DNA from: Phaeoceros laevis
Taxonomy: Eukaryota > Anthocerotophyta > Anthocerotopsida > Notothyladales
Reading direction: 5' to 3'
Assembly (NCBI GenBank): GCA_049999765.1
Contig: JBNGIQ010008719.1
Coordinates: 1-27,433, forward strand
Length of the DNA: 27,433 nt
Every line of letters starts with the position of its first letter. Positions within the stretch are counted from its first letter, which is position 1. The position numbers and the translations under genes were made by a program. Below, one piece after another: positions 19,962 through 27,433 of this stretch. The notes under the pieces are model-generated. The model had not been told where the DNA came from, did not search any database, and saw only the letters and a program-made list of their open reading frames with translations.

Positions 19962-20336
19962 CTGGAGACGGGTGCATCGTCACCTACACCACCATTACAC
20001 CCACCGACTTGGTCCACATTACCGTCATCGGGTTTCTCCTCCGCATCACTACCGCCACTAGTGTCACTCGTGCCACTACCATCGTCATGTCCTTGAAGTT
20101 CATTGTCCCGCTCGCCAACGCCCTCAGCATTTTCCTGAACACTGCCCTCACCGTTCTCCTCAACACTCAAGCCCTCCTCAACTCCATCCGCAGGCTCCCC
20201 TGCATCACATTGGAATTCCATGTCTCCCCCAAGTGCAAGTTCCTCACATGCAGGGTCTTCCTCACCCGATGCAAACCCTGCGCCCAAATCCAAGGCACCA
20301 AAATCAGACACCGGGCAAGCTGTGACACGCGACCCA

Positions 20337-20403
20337 CTGTGGGAAAAAGGCAGCGGAAACCCATTGTGGCAAAGAGGCAGTGGAAATTAAAAGCAAGCTG
20401 GAC
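20337..20403 (-). other. Probable 67-bp intron
   Basis: Minus strand GATCAG followed by gtccagc at 20403, and a strong pyrimidine-rich acceptor (gctgcctttttcccacag) ending at 20337. It lies between the regions with VAFDNIGVFDQ and GSRVTACPVSDF. The join is one base out of phase, which may be decay. Confidence 0.45.
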
Positions 20404-21017
20404 CTGATCAAACACACCAATGTTGTCAAATGCAACCGCATGCACATGTGGTGGGAAAGAAAGCACAGCAGGGCTGTGAGCTCGAGGAGTGAGCTCAATG
20501 GCTGTGTCGTTGTCATTGACTGTTCCGACCTCCCTAATGGGCACATCGCCTATCTGTGCCTCCACCGTGGTGACCACAGGGCTGGTCACCAAAAGCCAGA
20601 GCCCTTACCGCTCCTCTCTTCCTAGTATCCATCAGCCTAGTAGAGCGCCGAGGCTCTACCACACCAAACATCTCCCTCTCAACCTTCTGCCGAGCGGCTC
20701 TTGCCTCCTTAGCTTCCGACCGAGCCAGAAACTCCGCGGTACAAGCTGCAAGGGCAGAAGCATGCGCCTTCTTTCTGGATTGAAAGGTGCATTGATATCC
20801 AGCATTGCGCTCCCGACGTCGGAGTGTTCGCGGACTCACGGCTGCAAGGCGCGCAGCAGGCGACTGGGCCATGCTGGGCTCGAGATGAGGTGCAAGACAG
20901 CAAAGCGCTCAAAGCGCTGGCTATGGCCGCCAATATTGCGCTGGCTATGTCTCGTAGTTGACCTTGGGATAGTGACGTTTGGGTTGGAAACTATTGGCGT
21001 TGTGGCTGATTGAATTA

Positions 21018-21111
21018 ATGTCGGTACGGACGCCATGCGGACTAGCAGGAAAAGGGGACCCGCCAACAAGCGGGAAACGGGCACCCCCCAACTAGCGACC
21101 GTACCGACATG
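21018..21111. repeat. Short inverted repeat upstream of the minus-strand pseudogene
   Basis: atgtcggtacgg (21018-21029) is the exact reverse complement of ccgtaccgacat (21100-21111), with a G/C-rich loop of 70 bases. It is a possible hairpin or the edge of the element. No matching copy was found at the other end near 17000-17650. Confidence 0.6.
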
Positions 21112-21210
21112 CGGACCAGTTCGTTCAAACCCGTTCCTGCCCTCGTGAAGTAACACTTTGGCTATAAGTTTGTTGTGTTTCCTTATCCAGTCGGAAGAAC
21201 CACGTGGCAG

Positions 21211-21538
21211 TTTCCCGAGTATGTGGAGCCCTGTAGGATCTGAAATTTTGTATGCAAGTATATTAGAGGCATATAAAGATCTCCTCCAAATTTCAGCCCG
21301 ATTTGATGTATACAGAATGTTGTGGATTTATTTAAGTGCCCCAAGAGCAAATATAGTCACATGTTTTTCCCCATGCAATTTCCCGAGTATGTGGCTGTAG
21401 GATCTGAAATTTTGTATGCAAGTATATTAGAGGCATATAAAGATCTCCTCCAAATTTCAGCCCGATTTGATGTATACAGAATGTTGTGGATTTATTTAAG
21501 TGCCCCAAGAGCAAATATAGTCACATGTTTTTCCCCAT
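21211..21538. repeat. Near-perfect direct duplication, about 164-168 bp
   Basis: Copy 1 is 21211-21378 and copy 2 is 21379-21538, both beginning tttcccgagtatgtgg. The only visible differences are a 4-base indel (agcc) near 21227 and the end. Both include a segment through atttcagcccgatttgatg. A diverged relative of part of it may lie near 21713-21770. Confidence 0.93.
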
Positions 21539-22740
21539 TCTGGCATAGCATATGGCCAAATCTTCAAGGGCCACCAAAGAGGATATTGTTGAGCTTTACA
21601 ATCTGCACACAATGGAATGTATGTGAGCAGCAAGTGAAAATTAAGGAGAAGGGGTTGGTTCAAAGATTAGAAACTTTGACATTTTATAACTCCTAGTAGG
21701 AAACTCAGCTAGACCTGAAATTTGGATACATCATACATCCTCTAGGTTCCAAAAAGTAGTGAAATTTGTAGCCATTTTGGATAAACATTGACGAAGATAT
21801 AGCAGGTTGTAAGTGGGTGCTGCAAAAAGTGACAGAAAATGACATGGCATGTCCCTTCCTCCAAAAAGAGCACGGTCACCACAATTTGTGGTCACCTATG
21901 CTTGCTTAGACCCATGTACCACAGATCACTCTTTATTTCACAAGTGAAGTAAAGGGGCTCACAGAGAGACATTGGCACACCGTGGTTGTTGGGCGAGTAA
22001 AAAAATTGGAGTAGAAGCCTACAAGGTGTTTAAGTTTATACATCTACTTATAGTTCTATATAAATAAGGTGATACTTTTTAGAGCATTGGTTACTACCCT
22101 TTGAGACACCACTACATTGTTGTACTTGTGGGTGGTAGAGTATGGAACCGCGTGACTGATTCGTGAGTCATTTTGCGCATTGGTGTTGGTGACAAAATGA
22201 CTATGTTCTTGTGATGGTAGTAGAGTAGTGTGCCCTCGGGAAAAAAAAACCTGGGAAGCAAGGAAAAAAAAAACCCAAGACAAAGAAAAATAATATGGTT
22301 GGCTTCTAGCAACCGTAAGTGGACCTTTCCTCATAGTGGAGATCATCAAAACTGGGGACGCGGCCAGCATCATTGAAATTGACAGTGTCTCGGCGGCGGC
22401 AACAATCCCAAGCCTTGGGCGACAGCAGCAACCATCTAGCGTAGCAGTCTCAAGAGTTACTGGAAAAACATTTGAACTACCCTCATTTGTTGTGTGGGAG
22501 TGTTGAGAAGTTGAGATGAGCTTACTTTTAGCCGGATATGGTAGGTAGGATAGGGTTAGGGCACATGTCGTGCCCCTAGTTAAATAGACTTATTGAGATA
22601 CAAAACACCGTGTCTGTCGTGCTAACCTATCCGCTAGGTCAGCGGACACCCGGGGGTTGGTGCCGGCTGCCTGCATTCATAAGGGGCTGCCAACCATTCT
22701 GTAATCTGCGCGCTTAATCTAATGACAAGCATTCTATAGA
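21539..22740. other. Non-coding region, no gene recognised
   Basis: Contains an imperfect palindrome ggtcaccac/gtggtcacc (21875-21897), a dispersed repeat copy at 21887-21916 (minus) and two A-runs near 22242 and 22264. A 105-codon minus-strand frame (22373-22056) has no recognisable domain. Confidence 0.4.
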
Positions 22741-23683
22741 TTGTCTCTATATATTAACAGTGCATGGACAGGTCTGCCAAGGGGGTTGGCACTTGATACT
22801 GTGCTTGAGAATCATGATGAGCATTTTATAGAGATGCAGGTGGGACACATCATTGCTGCTTTTGCAGGCATCACTACTGCAGATGCTTGGCGGGTTGTTA
22901 TCTTTCACCTTGTTCACGATGCCGGCATGGTTTGCAAGGTCGTTGTAGAGCTATGCAATGGTGGTGTACAGACCTGCGTATAGAACAAAACTAATCTGAG
23001 TTTATGTGAGGATGGGTGGTTGTACGAATGCTCTGAGTTGTTTACAATGGGATGCTGTGGAGTGATAGAAACCTTTGTGCTAGGAATTTTATGCAACGCT
23101 ACATGCTATGTCCAATGTGTTCAACGAACCTACAGTATTTCACAAACTATGCTACGAGACCCTGGACGGGAAGGTTGTTAATCCCTATCAAAAACTGATG
23201 CAGCTAACGTCAATGCTTCTAACCATGTTTTCAGCTGCAGGGAACTGGGTGGTAGATGGCATCACCCTAGTGTCATCTCTACAAGCTAGCAGACATTGTG
23301 TATCCATCGAGATTGATATCAGGTGTGCTCAATTCATACCTAGCAGAATAGCAAGCCTAGATGAACTTCCGGACAGTGAACATGAACTTGGTGAAGGAGA
23401 TGGAAATATTGGGAAGCTCAAAACGTTAAGGAAAGAGGCTGCGCCCAACAAGATTGGCAAAGGGGCTAGCACACTTGTCTAGGTTGCAGTTTTGACTGTA
23501 AGTGCAGTTGGTGCACATGCAAGTGTTCATTCAGAACCAGAATCTGCTAGAGATGGAGGCGACATGTCTACAGACATGGGCAGGCGGCCGCCACTGGACA
23601 TTGTGGACTCTGATGCGGCGATTGGGTTTGGGGAACTAGGTAATAGTTTGCTTGAAGAAACAGTCCCTTGGGCCTCTGTGTGA
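22741..23683 (+). pseudogene. Broken DNA methyltransferase-like gene (N4-cytosine/N6-adenine type, class-beta order)
   Basis: Two plus-strand frames form one domain. Frame 1 (22741-22983 and beyond) has INSAWTGLPRG and IIAAFAGITTADAWRVVIFHL, then a TAG at 22981-22983 where the family usually has an aromatic residue before K/N-x-N. Frame 2 from about 23108 has SNVFNEPTVFHK, VVNPYQKLMQLTSMLL, NWVVDGITLVSSL and RHCVSIEIDIRCAQFIPSRI. The last three match the motif X, motif I (SAM binding, normally D-x-F-x-G-x-G) and following E-x-D segments of bacterial-type N4/N6 methyltransferases, with the methyltransferase half at the C-terminus. Motif I glycines are lost (DGITLVSS) and no S/D-PP-Y/W catalytic motif is seen, so it is inactive. 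A third open stretch (23492-23683) may be its tail. Host gene or transposon cargo cannot be decided. Confidence 0.5.
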
Positions 23684-24196
23684 ATGTGTAGCTAGTGTGA
23701 AGAGGAAGAGGCTGGGACGAAATACTCTGGATGCCCGGTTGGATTGAGTGCATATATTTTTGTTGCGTGACACATGTACATGTGTTTGAGTTACTCCGGA
23801 TGCCCGGTCCAAACATGTTTATAAATGCTTTAAACCTAAGTTACTACCTGCCAAACAACACATATCCTACAACCTGCTATGTGAATACGGCGAAGAATAT
23901 ATGTCAAGAACAATGCGCTTTTCATAGTAGTAGTAGTAAGCAGAAAGGTCATGCTAGCCGACTCCACATGGGAATCGAGCACGCCGACACATTGGTGGCG
24001 AGCGCACTAGGTGGATTGGTGATCTTTACCTCGCAGGGAGGTGTCACCTCCCCTTTCCCAGCACTTGGCTGACACCAAAGCACTAGGCAGGTGGGCAACC
24101 TATACAATGCAGTGAGTCACACCTTTTCATGCTCCTAGTGCGTTCACTCGTGTCAGTATCCTAATCTAATTAGTTGTGGCCTAATCCATAATCTAT
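23684..24196. other. No gene recognised
   Basis: A 113-codon plus-strand frame (23731-24072) has no domain. Two copies of a c-ggatgcccggt motif lie near 23730 and 23798. Confidence 0.4.
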
Positions 24197-24920
24197 CTAT
24201 TGTTGTGCTCCTTGTTCACTCTCTAGGGCTTCTAGCCTTTGCCTAGCCATGTCTTGCACTATGGTTGCTGCCTCGATTAGGAATTTTCCTAATGTTCTTA
24301 CCTTGGGTTGTTGCATAAATTCTGTCAATGTGTCTTTGTCGTCATCTCCATTGCCTTGATTCCTATCCCTGAAGAGTTCCTGTACTTGCCCCGCAAGTTG
24401 TCGAGTACCTCGCACTAGAAAACCATGTTTTTTTCGCCATTTACCTCGTGTATCCTACATCTTTGGCATGTGCGGTCTATTCTATCAAGTTGTGTCCGTC
24501 CCAACAAAATTCGGAGGTTGTGGTTTCGTAGTCTAAACCTGACTATGTGCAATAGCTCCTGTATCGGCATGATTGATGTGAGGTACGGTTGTCGAATATA
24601 ATCCGGGGCCTTGTGCATATGTTCCTAATAGAAGACCATACCTGGGGTCATCTTGTCCATGTCCTAGAGTGTCCATACGAATGCTCTCTCAATGGCAGGG
24701 TGGCGAATTGTTAGGTGATCATCCATCGGGATGCTCCATCTGCCAATCCAATCATTGACCTGTTGCATCCATCCCTTCTTTAGGTCTAGTTGGTTCTGGA
24801 TTGCCAATTCGAGTGCTTGCTTGAGGAGTCTATGTGGATCCATGTTCGCAATCCTGTGCAAAAAAGTTGCAAGCTTTTTGAGTGCTTCAATCTTTAGCGG
24901 GAATTCTCCCACAAAGGATT
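24197..24920 (-). pseudogene. LINE retrotransposon C-terminal region, minus strand, broken
   Basis: Reading right to left: GEFPLKIEALKKLATFLHRI, a spacer, RQPYLTSIMPIQELLHIVRF, RLRNHNLRILLGRTQLDRID, then a zinc knuckle CQRC with NMVF*C after it, and a tail ending IVQDMARQRLEALE at 24197. This order (a PL-box, then RFR-x3-HNL-x5-GR, then C-x2-C-x9-H-x4-C) is typical of the end of certain LINE polyproteins. Here the knuckle His is Asn and the codon before the last Cys is TAG (24417-24415). A stop and frame break at 24664-24618 separates it from the upstream block. Same family as the plus-strand fragment at 24921. Confidence 0.75.
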
Positions 24921-25106
24921 TGCCGTAGATGCGGGATGAATGAAGTGGATGATAAGGAACACATGGTCTTTAGATGTAGCGACTTAGAGGCAATTTGACA
25001 ATCACACTCAAGCCTGTTTGCAGATCTCTGTCAATTCCTACAACAACAAGACCGCAAGGAACTCGGGGCATTTCTCTACGAGGTTGGAAGAACGGTGGAG
25101 AGATGA
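24921..25106 (+). pseudogene. LINE retrotransposon C-terminal fragment, plus strand
   Basis: The frame from 24921 begins exactly at a zinc knuckle, CRRCGMNEVDDKEHMVFRC (C-x2-C-x9-H-x4-C), followed after a TGA (24996-24998) in the same frame by SSLFADLCQFL and LGAFLYEVGRTVER, ending at TGA 25104. It matches the minus-strand neighbour (NEV/HEV, MVF) but keeps the His. It abuts the 5' side of that fragment, so two copies of the same LINE end point away from each other. Confidence 0.7.
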
Positions 25107-25338
25107 AGAAAGCGGAAGACACATAGAAGAGAGCCTAAAAAATCCTATCTATAGACGCCAAAGAACAATCTAAAGTTTTTTGTGGATGTGGAATTACATA
25201 TAAATAGTCTCACACTAGAATAGAACTAATATGATGCTTAACCGCCATAGATGACATGCCAAGTAGCTTACTACATGACATGTCACAAACATGGTGGCGT
25301 GCTCTATCCCCTTGTGGAGTCGGTATAGCATGGCATCT

Positions 25339-25386
25339 TACTACTACTATTAATACTACTACGACTAGTACTACTAGTACTACTAG

Positions 25387-25433
<47 letters not shown>

Positions 25434-25452
25434 TTACTACTACTACTACTAC
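25339..25452. repeat. (TAC)n microsatellite
   Basis: About 35 trinucleotide units with a few interruptions (attaat, gactag). A threonine-run frame across it is an artefact. Confidence 0.97.
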
Positions 25453-25542
25453 CTATGCACCCTGAAACAACTTTTTGCAAAAATGAGGCCCAATATGGAT
25501 GTTTTTTTCACTAGCCAAAAAGGCTATAATAGAAACCGCTCC

Positions 25543-25627
25543 AGGGTACTGTTCATAAGAGATGTTGTTATGACTGGAAGTTACAAGGGTACTATTCATA
25601 AGAGATGTTGTTATGACGGAAGTTACA
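25543..25627. repeat. Two tandem copies, 43 and 42 bp
   Basis: agggtactgttcataagaga through ggaagttaca at 25543-25585, and again at 25586-25627 with one substitution and a one-base deletion. Confidence 0.9.
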
Positions 25628-26550
25628 GTAAGTGCTTAATAAGGCACAAGATAAGTTCATGACGCTTTCTGAACACACCCTTTCTCACATACAGCAACAT
25701 ACGTGTTGAATCCCAAGTATGAGTTAATGGTGGTAGAACAATACAAATCGAGCACGGTAATTTTTTTTTTTGCGTAACAGGCACGATCAATTTATGAATT
25801 TAACTGAACCCACAGAATTCCTTGGGGGGTATCCTTTTTAGGAGATGCCCCTTTTCCCATTGCAATTCTTGAGCTTAAAAATAGCTAGAACTTTAAACTT
25901 AACTAACTGGCAAATCACACATGCAGGGCGTTGAGTGCTCCCTATAGCCCGTCGCCTATGTCCCGACGGACAGCTGTAGCAGCTCAAGCAGAGATGGCCA
26001 CAAATTGTTCCATGTCGGTGAAGAACCTCTCCTTCATATCGTCCCGTGCTGCCACCTCCTTCCCCCGCGCCGAGCACAGCATTGTGACTGCAGCTTGAAT
26101 CTGCGCCTATCATGTCTGGCGACCACAGTGGGAGTCAAGATAACTGGAGCAGCCGACTGACCCCCATATCGCTACTGTGGCGATCTATGCCTCTGTGAGT
26201 GCTAGGGGATGAGCACAATAAAATACAGTTTTGCTTCATATCTCACTTCTACTTGTGATGAGTTTAGTGAGGGATTAGCTCATTCTAGACGTTTGCAAGA
26301 TGCATGACTGGACATGTTGAATGCATCAAGCATGTTTAAACTAAACATGTTACCCTATTTAGATTTGGATATAAATTATTTATAAAAATAAAAATAAATT
26401 AAAAATATATATTTTTTCCCATGTCTTATCATCGCTTTGCTGCCGAAGCGGGAATGTTATGTACGTGACGTCAAATTGACGCTTCATTGAAAAATGTCCA
26501 TTCGGAATCGTCGTATATACGATGTATTTGCAAGTATTTATATCACTGTG
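25628..26550. other. No gene recognised, AT-rich to the right
   Basis: A 91-codon minus-strand frame (26113-25838) shows no domain. An A/T-only stretch is at about 26370-26415. Near-palindromic cgtatatacg lies at 26511-26520. aatgttatgtacgtgacg at 26454 resembles aatgttacgtacatgacg at 26828, flanking the tandem repeats below. Confidence 0.4.
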
Positions 26551-26730
26551 TATATAATCTTGTTTATACAAACTTAGTTACCTACTTAACTACATCACTT
26601 AGGGTTTGAGTATATAATCTTGTTTATACAAACTTAGTTACCTACTTAACTACATCACTTAGGGTTTGAGTATATAATCTTGTTTATACAAACTTAGTTA
26701 CCTACTTAACTACATCACTTAGGGTTTGAG
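26551..26730. repeat. Three perfect 60-bp tandem copies
   Basis: 26551-26610, 26611-26670 and 26671-26730 are identical, starting tatataatcttg and ending cacttagggtttgag. Each carries one telo-box-like agggttt. Confidence 0.97.
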
Positions 26731-26748
26731 CATCGCACATGAGTGGGC

Positions 26749-26802
26749 GATGGCAGGCTTAGGCACTCGACGCGGGATGGCAGGCTTAGGCACTCGACGC
26801 GG
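26749..26802. repeat. Two perfect 27-bp tandem copies plus a remnant
   Basis: gatggcaggcttaggcactc... at 26749-26775 and 26776-26802, then a shorter gatggcgggcttgg at about 26810-26823. Confidence 0.92.
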
Positions 26803-27433
26803 GCGGAGCGATGGCGGGCTTGGGGGGAATGTTACGTACATGACGCTTGGGCACTGGACGAGCGTGCATCTTAAGTTTGGCAGCGTGCGCGACAATGGGC
26901 GAAATCGTAACTAGCATGTGTTGACTTCTAGTAAATATCGTATAAATACGATATTTTGATTTTTTTTCCCACCATATATAACATACAATGAAAGTTGTCT
27001 TACTATTTCTACTTACTATGTGGTAACTTACGTATGAATCGGCAACTAAGTATCATCGTAAAAGAATTGTTTCAAGAACTTTAGCAACATTGCAGCCTTG
27101 CCTTTCCGTTTCCGGTTGCTCAGCAGCAAAGGTTCTAGAGCTCCCCTAAAAAAGCTCGAAAGGTAAAAGCAAAATCATCGGTTGAGCATGGGTTGAGGGT
27201 TTGGTTGAGCTTTACCATGGTTCGCCACCGCCACATCTTTGACAAAAACTCCACATCAGATTGCCTCTCTGCCGTTTTGCGTAGTTAAAAACAAATGCGT
27301 AGATCGGCGACTGACGCACTTTCAGTAACATGCAGGGATTGGCGATTGGCGAGTCCTGGAAATCGGACGTTCTTACTGTTGGACAGGCTTGAGGGGAGCG
27401 AGCCTGGCTCCGCCCGCCCGCCCACACTAGTCT
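26803..27433. other. No gene recognised to the window end
   Basis: Short frames only. A 71-codon minus-strand frame at 27427-27212 has no domain. The end is C-rich (cgcccgcccgcccac). Confidence 0.4.

Larger units (their letters stand above)
17649..20872 (-). pseudogene. Multi-exon pseudogene of an uncharacterised repeat-associated family (cysteine-rich, VDFAENY motif)
   Basis: A spliced minus-strand gene is readable in order. It has an N-terminal basic part from ATG 20872 (LRRRERNAG, SRKKAHASALAACTAEFLARSEAKEARAARQK), then an acidic region (about 20310-19990, EEDPACEELALGG, SVEENGEGSVQENAEG). A conserved block at about 19773-19497 follows: MRAYWERW, GISCSERVAKQL, FMKTVEWYDKA, MIRWCWPASAMAMP. 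Next come ATVQEGAGDFKLAD, WELACRVSPNVKD, YEEHIIHFLDMSQ, then after an intron FKEEHPYICIGQRSFEKLKPYF. A cysteine cluster (CDCKCHVC, CLSGKCRLCG) and finally YARWLSEQF and SLVDFAENYAFQIQNE (about 17915-17960) complete it. Damage: TAG 19499-19497, a frameshift near 19385, TGA 18493-18491, TGA 18028-18026 and several more frame changes. I associate these motifs with transposon-like genes of seed-free plants and invertebrates, from memory. Enzymatic activity is unknown. A DDE-type transposase is one possibility. Confidence 0.72.

Noticed and set aside
19853-20407. 184-codon plus-strand frame
   Set aside because: Antisense to the acidic exon of the minus-strand pseudogene; its T/I/L-rich content mirrors GAG/GAT codons.
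20489-21013. 174-codon plus-strand frame
   Set aside because: Antisense to the basic N-terminal exon of the same pseudogene.
22056-22373. 105-codon minus-strand frame with aromatic-rich middle
   Set aside because: The aromatic/hydrophobic stretch comes from A-runs read on the other strand; no domain.
25256-25465. Threonine-run protein
   Set aside because: Translation of the (TAC)n microsatellite in the ACT frame.
1-27433. tRNA, rRNA or snRNA genes
   Set aside because: No cloverleaf with A and B boxes or other RNA gene signature was recognised by eye; a covariance-model scan could not be run.

Overview
The window looks like a repeat-rich, gene-poor stretch of a land-plant nuclear genome. 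The evidence is spliceosomal introns, a long intronless DYW-type pentatricopeptide repeat (PPR) gene, Ty1/copia and LINE relics, large tandem repeats and microsatellites. A fern or other seed-free plant is my best guess. It rests on the flavour of the PPR gene and on a repeat-associated protein family that I recall mainly from such genomes and from invertebrates. It is an inference, not something shown by a search.

Only two genes look intact. One is a DYW PPR protein (1160-3574, minus), a presumed organelle RNA editing factor whose last residues are DHH instead of DYW. The other is a small J-domain co-chaperone (about 5199-5879, plus), whose coding exons splice in phase and include a 37-nt exon. 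They are divergent, with about 1.6 kb between them.

The rest is mobile-element debris and repeats. From left to right: a LINE 3' end with RNase H and zinc knuckle (3-904); short tandem repeats (943-1069, 6329-6591); an unidentified minus-strand element with a 48-bp hairpin (about 7016-8884); a decayed, 5'-truncated Ty1/copia element carrying a 200-bp insertion flanked by 9-bp direct repeats (8886-10740); GC-rich minisatellites (11779-12404); a 19-bp-unit minisatellite (12998-13432) whose inverted copy lies at 18649-19003; PPR pseudogene pieces in opposite orientations (14020-14633); a tandem array of about 668-bp units (14660-17005); a multi-exon minus-strand pseudogene of a repeat-associated family with a VDFAENY motif (17649-20872); a 168-bp direct duplication (21211-21538); a broken class-beta-like DNA methyltransferase (22741-23683); two divergent copies of one LINE 3' end (24197-25106); and several young tandem repeats (25339-26802).

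The most interesting observations are the VDFAENY-family pseudogene, with an intron whose two splice sites lie in direct repeats and another intron that holds the minisatellite; the methyltransferase relic; the inverted minisatellite pair; and the inverted coding fragment at 7828-7973, which could fold as a small-RNA precursor. All family names come from motif recognition by eye.
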